A DNA stretch of 64,000 bases, from NCBI RefSeq assembly GCF_037646455.1, contig NZ_JBBIXN010000007.1:140488-204487 (forward strand), given 5' to 3'. This DNA comes from Draconibacterium mangrovi_A (GTDB lineage Bacteria; Bacteroidota; Bacteroidia; Bacteroidales; Prolixibacteraceae). The notes beneath the pieces are model-generated. The model saw nothing but the letters and a program-made list of their open reading frames with translations, had not been told where the DNA came from and ran no database searches. This document shows, piece after piece, positions 44,384 through 52,136 of this stretch (positions are counted from its first letter, which is position 1; each line of letters opens with the position of its first letter). A program made the position numbers and the translations under genes.

Positions 44384-47300
44384 TTAAAAGGTCACAGAAA
44401 CTCCGAAAGTCGCATCTTTTGAACGCGGTGTCGGAGAATTATCCACACTAACACCAAACGAGCCGTAACCTACCTCAGGATCCACTCCGGTGTATTTTGT
44501 TAATACAAACAAGTTATTAATGGTCATGTAAAAACTTACCTGATGCAGGTTCCACTTATCCAATATCGCTTTTGGAATTGAATAGTTAAACGTGAGGTAC
44601 TTCATACGCACAAACGATCCATCTTCCACATAGCGGTCGCTACCTAACCAGTTGTATCCATAATTATACAGTGCACGAGGCATCTCGGTTACATCTCCGT
44701 CTTTTCTCCAGCGCCAGTTTACCGCAACACTCTGGTTGTTCAGGTAATACATATTCTCGGCATTCATTCGTGCCCTGTTTACAATCTTGTTTCCGTAGCG
44801 GAAATTGAAAAAGGCTGTAACCGAAAGGTTTTTGTAGCGAATGGTTGAACCAAATCCACCGTTAAGTTTTGGGTTGGAGTTCCCCAGGTAAACAATGTCA
44901 AGTTCGTCGATGTTTCCATCGCTGTTTATATCTTCATAAATGGCATCACCACCCCTGAACTCATATTCATTACTCTTTCCATATGCGAAATACATAGGCA
45001 GCGGACTCCCCTCTTCATCCGTAAATACATTTCCGTTTTCATCACGCGCTACAGGTGCATTTTCCTGCACACCTTCAATGTAATCATTATACTGATATAC
45101 TCCTTTATATCTAAATCCGTAAATCGATCCGTAAGAGTTGTTTTCCTGTAAACGCGACAGGTAAGTTCCGTTCGTATAGTCGTAATCAGCATTGTAATTG
45201 GCAAGAATATCGTCTCTCAACTCAACGATCGTGTTCACATAATTCGACAGGTTGAAGTTAAAATCAATCGTTAAATCCTTTGCTTTAATCGCTTGCTGAG
45301 TGAAAAAGTTCAATTCCCATCCATTATTGTCCATAGTACCTACATTTTGCCACGGAACATTCCCAAATCCCGATGAACTTGGCACCCTAAGATCTTTAAA
45401 CAGCAGATCCTCTGTGCGCTTGTTGTAGAAGTTGAGATCGAAGTTCAATTTATTATTGAACAAGGCAAGGTCAAGACCGTAGTTGAATGAAGTTGATTTT
45501 TCCCACCTCAAGTCAGACAATCGAAGGGTTGTTGGACGAGTTGCCGCCATATCGATATATGATCCGTATGGTGAATATCGGCTAAAGTGCAGGTATTCCG
45601 CATCGGGCTGGTTACCAGTTATCCCCCAACTTGGCCGGATGGCGAGCATGCTCAGCCATTTGTTTGTACTCTGCATCCAGGATTCGTCCGAAATGATCCA
45701 CTTAGCCGATAATCCCGGGAAATTACCGTATTTGTATTTTTCACCGAATTTAGTACTTCCATCCCTACGGAAGGTTGCTCCAAGAATATAGCGATCTTTG
45801 AAAACATAGTGAGCCCTGAATGTTATCGCGTTTGAACGATAAGCAAAACGACTTGAGGAAATACCTGTTGAATATCCTTCAGAGGAGGCATCAACAATAG
45901 TACCCGATGGAAGGTTTGTAACTCCCATACCCTGTGATGAACTGTTTCCGGTAATAAACTGGAAAGCACCCTGTACAAGTAGTGAATGATCGGGATTGTA
46001 AATTTTTGGTTGCCAGGTAAGTTTGTTATCGGCCAAAACCGTAGTACTCTCTGAATCGAAACTTTCAGCAAAATTAATGTCACCACCATTCCACGGTGAG
46101 TTAGAAACCTCGGCAGGTAGAAATCTGCTTACTTTATCGTTGTTTACATCGAATGAAACATCGAGGTTGTACCGAAGCGTCTGAATTTCCGGATCCAAAA
46201 GATCGTACTGCAACCTGAATATCGGGCGAATACGGTAGTTTTTAAGGTTGTTAGTCGCCAGGTTGGCCAAAGCCACCGGGTTACGCATATCGCGCTGATC
46301 GGGATGCAGGCTGGAATTACGCGAGATGTTGTAATAAACATCCGTTTTATTCCCTTGTAAATCTTGCTGATAAATGCTTACGTTAGGCATTTTATTATAT
46401 GCCATCCCCAGTATGTTGGAGTAATTTCGCTGGTTATCGGTATAAAAGAAAGTCAATTCAGAAATAAACTTTATTCGATCTGATACTGAATAATCAAGGT
46501 AAGCAGTCGATGTTATCCTGTTCATTTTCTGACCGATAACGGTACCTGTTTGCGTCAGGAAACCACTTGATACGCGGTATCTGGCCCGATCGCCACCACC
46601 TGAAACATTTAAATAGTTATCGTGCTTAAAACCTAACTGAATTACAGCATCAACCCAATCGGTATTGTTGTTGAAATTTTCGTACTCCGAGAAGGTCGGA
46701 TCGTATAGAAATTCGCGGACATTGGCCGCATCCTCATTTTGTTGTGGATTAAAATAGGCCTGTTTCATCATCATTGTATAGTCGTCACCATTAAGCATAT
46801 TCAAACCTTTAGGTTGTTTGGCTACGGTGAAACGATAAGAGTACTGAACGCGGGTCGGTCCTTTGGCTCCTTTTTTTGTTTTAATGACCAAAACACCATT
46901 GGCTCCTTTCGATCCCCAGACCGCTGTTGATGCAGCATCCTTTAATACTGTTATCTCCTCAATATCATCGGGGTTGATACTCAACATATTCGCATATTGT
47001 TCCTCGTTGGCTGCAGAAAAGTCAAACGAGGGATCAATATTAATTTCATAAGGAATACCATTCACAACTATCAGAGGCTGAGTATTGGCATTTATTGAGG
47101 AAGTTCCCCTGATCCTCATTGTAGCACCTGAACCAAGGTCACCAGAGTTAGCAACAATATCAAGACCGGCAATACGTCCCTGCATTGCCTCATCGATAGA
47201 AGTTACCTGAACTCCTTCGAACTCTTTTGTGCTAAGTGTTTGAACCGCTGTGGAAAGTTCCCGCTCAGGAATCTCAAAACTTCCGTCGGACACCTTCTTT

Positions 47301-47671
47301 TCGGCTTTAATCACCACATCCTCGATTACCTGAAGATCTTCTACAAGTGCCACGTCGATCACAGTCTGATCTCCGATTTTCTGGCCTGCGGTTTTGAAGC
47401 CCACAAAACTGAAAGCAATATTATTCTCGGGATTCTTGACCCTGAGCACATACTGCCCGTTTATATCAGTGATGGTTGCGCTAATAATCCTTTTTTTATC
47501 GTCTGCTTCGATTACGGTGGCTCCAACAAGGGTTTCTCCATCAGTTGCTGAAGTAATCGTCCCCCTTACCACTCGCTGGGTTCCTGTTGTCTGCCCCGTT
47601 GAAACAAAGGGTATCAGTAGATAAAAAAACAGAATTGTTCCAACAATTTTAAATTTCATATCTGTTGTCAT
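44384..47671 (-). CDS. SusC/RagA-family TonB-dependent outer-membrane transporter (first pair)
   Basis: A transporter of about 1095 aa. The start is ATG 47669-47671 (one base after the upstream stop) or ATG 47657-47659 (MKFKIVGTILFF, a cleaner signal); an in-frame TTG at 47680 was not preferred. It has a CarboxypepD_reg-like domain (VVRGTITSATDGETLVGATV, DINGQYVLRVKN). The plug motifs are MRIRGTSSINANTQPLIVVNG and EEITVLKDAASTAVWGSKGANG, and the full barrel ends DATFGVSVTF. Translation is likely coupled to the upstream FAS1 gene through the TAA-A-ATG junction. It would import oligosaccharides released by the secreted enzymes. Confidence 0.94.
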   Translation of the reverse strand: MTTDMKFKIVGTILFFYLLIPFVSTGQTTGTQRVVRGTITSATDGETLVGATVIEADDKKRIISATITDINGQYVLRVKNPENNIAFSFVGFKTAGQKIGDQTVIDVALVEDLQVIEDVVIKAEKKVSDGSFEIPERELSTAVQTLSTKEFEGVQVTSIDEAMQGRIAGLDIVANSGDLGSGATMRIRGTSSINANTQPLIVVNGIPYEINIDPSFDFSAANEEQYANMLSINPDDIEEITVLKDAASTAVWGSKGANGVLVIKTKKGAKGPTRVQYSYRFTVAKQPKGLNMLNGDDYTMMMKQAYFNPQQNEDAANVREFLYDPTFSEYENFNNNTDWVDAVIQLGFKHDNYLNVSGGGDRARYRVSSGFLTQTGTVIGQKMNRITSTAYLDYSVSDRIKFISELTFFYTDNQRNYSNILGMAYNKMPNVSIYQQDLQGNKTDVYYNISRNSSLHPDQRDMRNPVALANLATNNLKNYRIRPIFRLQYDLLDPEIQTLRYNLDVSFDVNNDKVSRFLPAEVSNSPWNGGDINFAESFDSESTTVLADNKLTWQPKIYNPDHSLLVQGAFQFITGNSSSQGMGVTNLPSGTIVDASSEGYSTGISSSRFAYRSNAITFRAHYVFKDRYILGATFRRDGSTKFGEKYKYGNFPGLSAKWIISDESWMQSTNKWLSMLAIRPSWGITGNQPDAEYLHFSRYSPYGSYIDMAATRPTTLRLSDLRWEKSTSFNYGLDLALFNNKLNFDLNFYNKRTEDLLFKDLRVPSSSGFGNVPWQNVGTMDNNGWELNFFTQQAIKAKDLTIDFNFNLSNYVNTIVELRDDILANYNADYDYTNGTYLSRLQENNSYGSIYGFRYKGVYQYNDYIEGVQENAPVARDENGNVFTDEEGSPLPMYFAYGKSNEYEFRGGDAIYEDINSDGNIDELDIVYLGNSNPKLNGGFGSTIRYKNLSVTAFFNFRYGNKIVNRARMNAENMYYLNNQSVAVNWRWRKDGDVTEMPRALYNYGYNWLGSDRYVEDGSFVRMKYLTFNYSIPKAILDKWNLHQVSFYMTINNLFVLTKYTGVDPEVGYGSFGVSVDNSPTPRSKDATFGVSVTF

Positions 47672-47672
47672 T

Positions 47673-50225
47673 TTATTCAAACCTCAAAACATTATCAATC
47701 TGGTGAATAACCGCTGTTGAAGAAGTAATAATTGTTGAATTCTCAAAATTAGTACCGCTTCCTGTTCCGTCAATCTCTCGGTAAGATTGTGGACTGTTAC
47801 TAAATATATAATCCCGTGTCAAAATGTTGTATAATCCGTCTTCACGAATGAGATGGGCAGTGCCATAATTTTCGGTGTCCAATGTTATGTTCTGACCATC
47901 GCTATTGACCCCAAGCCGGTAATATTTGTCTTTGTATGTTCCGAATTGAGTTGCTTCTTCATCTAGTTTGATGGTGGCTGTTTGATACAACTTATAAAAG
48001 GTTTCACCATCGACGAAAATGGAATTATCCTGGAAATGATAGCGTAGGAAACGCTCAAGTTTATCAATCTCGGCAGCCTGCTCCTGGTTGTCCTGGATGG
48101 CATCGATCTGTTCCCAGTTCATGATCAATCCATCGCTAATAGCCTGTTGGATAGCTTCATTGGTAGGAACATATACCGTATAGTTAAACGTATTAAAGAA
48201 TTCAACATTGAAGTCGAGACCATAATAGTTTGTCGTTCTTAAGAATATTTCTTTTCCTGAAGGAAATCCGCTAAGCAGGTTAAAAAATTCGCTAAACTCG
48301 GGTGTTCCGCTCAACACACCATAAACGGATTGTAAAGGTGCCTGAAGTGGTTTGTCGATAAAAAATGTTGTTCCGTTTTCCTGTCGGTAAACTCCGTCTT
48401 CCACAACGTTAATTGAATTACCCGATTCAAAATCGAAGCCTGCCTGTACTTTAAGGTCTGCACCGGTTCCGTCAACAAGAAGTATATTACCATTTTTAGT
48501 GAAGTAATATTTTGAGCCTGATTCTACATCGCCAATCACAATATGTGTATCGAGCAGATCCAGTAAGCGATTACTGATAAAATTAGTATTGTCTATCGTA
48601 TTAACAGAGTCACCTACCTCCCCGGTAAGCGGATCGTATGTATAAACCGTTGCATTAACTTCAGAAGTTTCGGTATTGTACCAATACTTCATTACTCCTT
48701 TAACGTCTTTTGCATATGCAATCGGGTCCAGATAATTCTCGAAATATTTATCTGTTGGCACAAAGAAAGTATAAGTACTTCTTAGCGCATTTAAGTACAA
48801 GTCGAATTCGTTTACATCCACTGCCCAGTTGAATACTCTGGTGGCATCACTTAGCAGCACCGGAGCGTAAACCGAAATATAGTCATCAGGTGGATATACT
48901 TTGTTCGTATTATAAATCACACCATTCACTCCGACGTACGAACTGGTAATATCGTCAGGTGATATTGGAATAGGTGAATTATTGCTATCGACCAATTTGT
49001 CAAAACGTCCGGGAACGGTTTCGACAAACGATTCACGAAGGTGTCGGTTCAGCAGTTTCACAATGATATAATCCGGCACACCTTCCCAACTTCCAAAACG
49101 GTTTTTCAGAATTACTCCTGCACCGTTTTCAAAATAGTTGGTCATTGCTTCGTTGGTAGGTGCTATAATAGCTGCCATATCCGACTGCATAGAACTTCCG
49201 GCGGCTGAAGAAACATATTCGTTTCTTCCCGGGTTAATCGGAAGCAATAAATCGCTACCGATCAATCTTCCATCCGGATATCTTTGTTGTCCCATCCATT
49301 CGGAATAATATACTTTTTCGAATATCGAATCGATAGGATGTTCCGGATTAACCTGGTTATATGCGTTGGTCTGTGCAGCATTGTAATACGGTGCACTAAA
49401 GCGATCCAGCAAGTCCGAAAATATTCTTGAATCGGGATTTTCATCCAGGTATTCAGCTACGTTAACCGGAGGTAGTAATACATCTTCTAAAACATGAACA
49501 TATCCGTTTTTACAAGTGATGTCACGCTCTTTAACTTTTACGCTAAAAATGTGCGCATCGCCGGGATTTCTTTCAACTCCTGTAATCAGGCTAAAATCAG
49601 CGTCATCTATTCCGATACTTTTTAATGATCCTTCCAGAAAATGGACCATTGGCCATGACGTGGCATCCTGTAATAAATACATGCCCTTATTTTTATGGTC
49701 ATTCCAGAATGGTCCATCAGGCAACATATCCCCCGACAAATGAGGAACCGTATCGAGTACCGAAACCGAAGTGGCGCGACGTATTGCCGATCCTTCCTGC
49801 AACTGACCATCGTAATAGTTTGACAAGGTTTCGATCAGGTAGGCATTATCGATCATCGAAAATTTGATGATCAATCTTTTCTGAGTCAGACTCAGACCTT
49901 CATAACTTGAAACATTCCATGGATTGTTCTGGAAAAAACGCTCGAAAGCAGCGTCGTCGGCAACAAACAGTGTCTTACTACCTGTTTTTGATAGTACATC
50001 TCTATACTTGTCCGACTCCTGCAGATCGTCGACCAGCCTGGTGTAATACGTGAAATTCTCGTTCGATTTCAAATAATCGTAAATACTTGCACCAAGCCAT
50101 TCCGGTTCACTGTTATCGTATAGATATTCGTCTTTACAGGAAACCGTTACGAGCACTCCTATTATCAGCAGAACTAATTCTACCAGAAGATATCGCTTAA
50201 AATGAATCCGAATTTTACTTTTCAT
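47673..50225 (-). CDS. Multi-domain fasciclin (FAS1) lipoprotein, 850 aa
   Basis: A large lipoprotein (signal LLIIGVLVTVSC, then KDEYLYDNSEPEWLG) with about four FAS1 repeats. Repeat 1, about 40-215, has TLFVADDAAFERFF and NGYVHVLEDVLLPP. Repeat 2, about 220-430, has AAIIAPTNEAMTNYF and VNGVIYNTNKVYPP. Repeat 3, about 435-640, has YTFFVPTDKYFENYL. Repeat 4, about 650-850, has YTVYVPTNEAIQQAI and TAVIHQIDNVLRFE. It is the first sizeable gene of the operon and lies immediately before the first SusC. Its position upstream of SusC, not downstream of SusD, is unusual for a surface glycan-binding lipoprotein. Confidence 0.88.
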   Translation of the reverse strand: MKSKIRIHFKRYLLVELVLLIIGVLVTVSCKDEYLYDNSEPEWLGASIYDYLKSNENFTYYTRLVDDLQESDKYRDVLSKTGSKTLFVADDAAFERFFQNNPWNVSSYEGLSLTQKRLIIKFSMIDNAYLIETLSNYYDGQLQEGSAIRRATSVSVLDTVPHLSGDMLPDGPFWNDHKNKGMYLLQDATSWPMVHFLEGSLKSIGIDDADFSLITGVERNPGDAHIFSVKVKERDITCKNGYVHVLEDVLLPPVNVAEYLDENPDSRIFSDLLDRFSAPYYNAAQTNAYNQVNPEHPIDSIFEKVYYSEWMGQQRYPDGRLIGSDLLLPINPGRNEYVSSAAGSSMQSDMAAIIAPTNEAMTNYFENGAGVILKNRFGSWEGVPDYIIVKLLNRHLRESFVETVPGRFDKLVDSNNSPIPISPDDITSSYVGVNGVIYNTNKVYPPDDYISVYAPVLLSDATRVFNWAVDVNEFDLYLNALRSTYTFFVPTDKYFENYLDPIAYAKDVKGVMKYWYNTETSEVNATVYTYDPLTGEVGDSVNTIDNTNFISNRLLDLLDTHIVIGDVESGSKYYFTKNGNILLVDGTGADLKVQAGFDFESGNSINVVEDGVYRQENGTTFFIDKPLQAPLQSVYGVLSGTPEFSEFFNLLSGFPSGKEIFLRTTNYYGLDFNVEFFNTFNYTVYVPTNEAIQQAISDGLIMNWEQIDAIQDNQEQAAEIDKLERFLRYHFQDNSIFVDGETFYKLYQTATIKLDEEATQFGTYKDKYYRLGVNSDGQNITLDTENYGTAHLIREDGLYNILTRDYIFSNSPQSYREIDGTGSGTNFENSTIITSSTAVIHQIDNVLRFE

Positions 50226-50533
50226 AGTTTGTACTGATTTTTAATGCGTTCCCACCAGATGCTTTTGATATCACGTGAATCGATCCCTGACACAGCATTA
50301 CAGCTTGAATAGAAAAACTGTGTCTCCACACCATTAGCTCCCAACTTACCAGAGCTTTGCACGTTTAGTATAACTGCCAAATGCGAATGACACTCACTTG
50401 TATTAACAACAGCAAAATGGATGTACTTTTTAAAAAGATGTTTGAATGCTTCAGAAAGCATCCTTATGGATTTGTTCAAATTTGAAGTCAGAGGGACTTT
50501 TGCACGGCCGATATTTGGTTCGACTACTCTCAT
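50222..50533 (-). CDS. Unknown 103-aa ORF at the head of the FAS1/SusC/SusD operon
   Basis: I do not recognise this protein. It has no signal peptide or membrane segment and is basic, with KHLFKKYIHFAVVN in the middle and IKSIWWERIKNQYKL at the end. Two facts favour a real gene: its TGA overlaps the FAS1 start as ATGA, and its ATG lies 91 bases after the shared motif at 50624-50637, in the range seen for the other motif-bearing genes. Alternatively the 300 bases are a long 5' leader and the ORF is accidental. Confidence 0.4.
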   Translation of the reverse strand: MRVVEPNIGRAKVPLTSNLNKSIRMLSEAFKHLFKKYIHFAVVNTSECHSHLAVILNVQSSGKLGANGVETQFFYSSCNAVSGIDSRDIKSIWWERIKNQYKL

Positions 50534-50623
50534 TGTTTAGTTAGAAATTAGTTTTACAGTTTATAAGTATAAATCTCTTCTATCTATATTGCGAATGTAC
50601 TTTCCGGATCAAAATTCAATCAT

Positions 50624-50637
50624 CTCAAATCCGTCAA
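50624..50637 (-). promoter_or_regulatory. Copy of the shared upstream motif (TTGACGGATTTGAG on the minus strand)
   Basis: This is the only copy I found pointing toward the FAS1/SusC/SusD operon, and it lies in the 275-base gap ahead of it (50534-50808). TTGACGxxTTTG matches the site at 2136. Its presence suggests that transport genes and secreted enzymes share one regulator. Confidence 0.42.
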
Positions 50638-50808
50638 ATAGTGTCACAATCTCACAAATGTAATTTATACACTTTATATTTGAAAATGTTTTTCAACCTT
50701 TTACAATTTTAATTCAATTCTAGCACAAAATTTAATTTTGTGGTTAGATTTCAGATCATGTCAGCTGCGAAATTTTACACCCCTTATTATAGAATAAAAA
50801 CGTCTTTA

Positions 50809-51678
50809 TTATCTGTATGGTTCAGCTTTGTCTTTCTCTTCCAACAGTATATAAAGATTAAACAATACCCGTTTCAGACTTGGATAGGAGCCACTTTCAT
50901 ATGCCTTAATTAAATATGGTGCAGCTTCGCGATACAATTTCTTACCGGCTTCAATGCCTTTATTGTACTTTGAATAGTCAACCCTATCAGGTTTTGCAAT
51001 GGCCTCATACTCCTTTTTCCGTGCAGAAAAAATCTCGCTACCCTGGTTGTATAAAGCCAACCCTATGCTCATGTTTGCTCCCGGATGATCAGGATCAAGT
51101 TCCAGTACCTTGCCATAGTATTCTTTTGCCTCATCGAAGCGGTTTAAGTTTTGCAACGACACTGCTTTAAAAAACAAATACTTTGTTTCGCTGGGGTACC
51201 ACTCCAGCAATTTGTCGGAATAATTCAACAGCTTATCGTATTGTTGATTCTTTGCATACAGGTTGGCCAGACTTTTAGTAATGTCCTCCTCATACTCGGG
51301 AAAAGCTTTCGATTTTTCCATTAAAGCAATTTCATAAATCGAATCATTTTTTTCACTTTTCGAAAGGCTTATCAGTTTGTCGTAAATATCAAGTTGCGGA
51401 ACCTGATATTCCACAGCCTTTGCATAATAATTTATGGCATCGGGACGGTTCTTCAAGGCCTCACTTGCCATTCCGGCCGATGCATATGCCTCTGCCACTT
51501 GCACCGAATCGGCATTTTCGGCGGCAATTAATTCCTTACAGATTTTTAAGCCCTCTTCGTAATTACCATCCATCATCGCAAGTTTTGCGTCGGTCAGCAT
51601 ATCATCAAAATCCTGAGCATAAGCGGATGTTGCCAATAACAGGGTAAGAACTGCAATACTTATTATTCGAAAAAACAT
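50809..51678 (-). CDS. Periplasmic TPR-repeat protein
   Basis: A 289-aa protein with a signal peptide (ISIAVLTLLLATSAYAQ) and several tetratricopeptide repeats: MMDGNYEEGLKICKELI, AEAYASAGMASEALKN, KYLFFKAVSLQNLNRFDEAKEYYGKVLELDPDHPGANM and NMSIGLALYNQGSEIF. These scaffolds mediate protein-protein contacts. It has no enzymatic motif. It is separated from the SusC/SusD operon by the motif-bearing gap and divergent from the GH2 gene at 52137. Whether it belongs to the PUL cannot be told. Confidence 0.82.
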   Translation of the reverse strand: MFFRIISIAVLTLLLATSAYAQDFDDMLTDAKLAMMDGNYEEGLKICKELIAAENADSVQVAEAYASAGMASEALKNRPDAINYYAKAVEYQVPQLDIYDKLISLSKSEKNDSIYEIALMEKSKAFPEYEEDITKSLANLYAKNQQYDKLLNYSDKLLEWYPSETKYLFFKAVSLQNLNRFDEAKEYYGKVLELDPDHPGANMSIGLALYNQGSEIFSARKKEYEAIAKPDRVDYSKYNKGIEAGKKLYREAAPYLIKAYESGSYPSLKRVLFNLYILLEEKDKAEPYR

Positions 51679-52136
51679 AGCGAAATATTAAAATAATACC
51701 TAAAAAAATCGATGCAAGTTACATTCAAAAATGTAATAAAAACGTTTATAATAAATCATTCGTAGATTATATTTTCAGCATAACTCCAAAGAAAACCCTA
51801 GACATCTACGAGAAACCAAACAGAATAGTTTAGTTCTGATTTTGGCACTAAAAATAGTTATTTACCTCTGAATAGCAACTTTCGTAGGAATAATTTACAG
51901 ATTCAAATGATCGGCTACATTAAAATAAACATATAAAACTCCTGCTTCTTACTTTGCCACAACCGAGTTTTAAATGATAGTTAAAAATTGAGCACGAATA
52001 TTCTGAAGAATTGCCGACCGTTGGAACGCTGACAAATTTTTATCTACAAACTGACGATTAAAAGCTATATGGAGATTTGGTAATATTAAGTAGCTTTATC
52101 AGCCTTAAAAAGATATAAACCAATAAAACTTTAATA
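51679..52136. other. Divergent intergenic region between the TPR and GH2 genes
   Basis: I see no gene in these 458 AT-rich bases. They must hold both divergent promoters. The only patterns I can point to are the motif copy at 52029-52042 and a further CTGACGATTAAAAG at 52051-52064 on the GH2 side. Confidence 0.5.
52029..52042 (+). promoter_or_regulatory. Copy of the shared upstream motif (CTGACAAATTTTTA)
   Basis: The site lies 94 bases before the GH2 start codon. A second half-match (CTGACGATT) begins 22 bases after the first, which could form a direct repeat of the kind bound by dimeric AraC-type regulators (inference). Confidence 0.4.

Noticed and set aside
47672..47680. Overlap of the first SusC with the upstream FAS1 gene through a TTG start
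   Set aside because: ATG codons at 47671 and 47659 fit better; the first sits one base after the FAS1 stop, so no overlap is needed.
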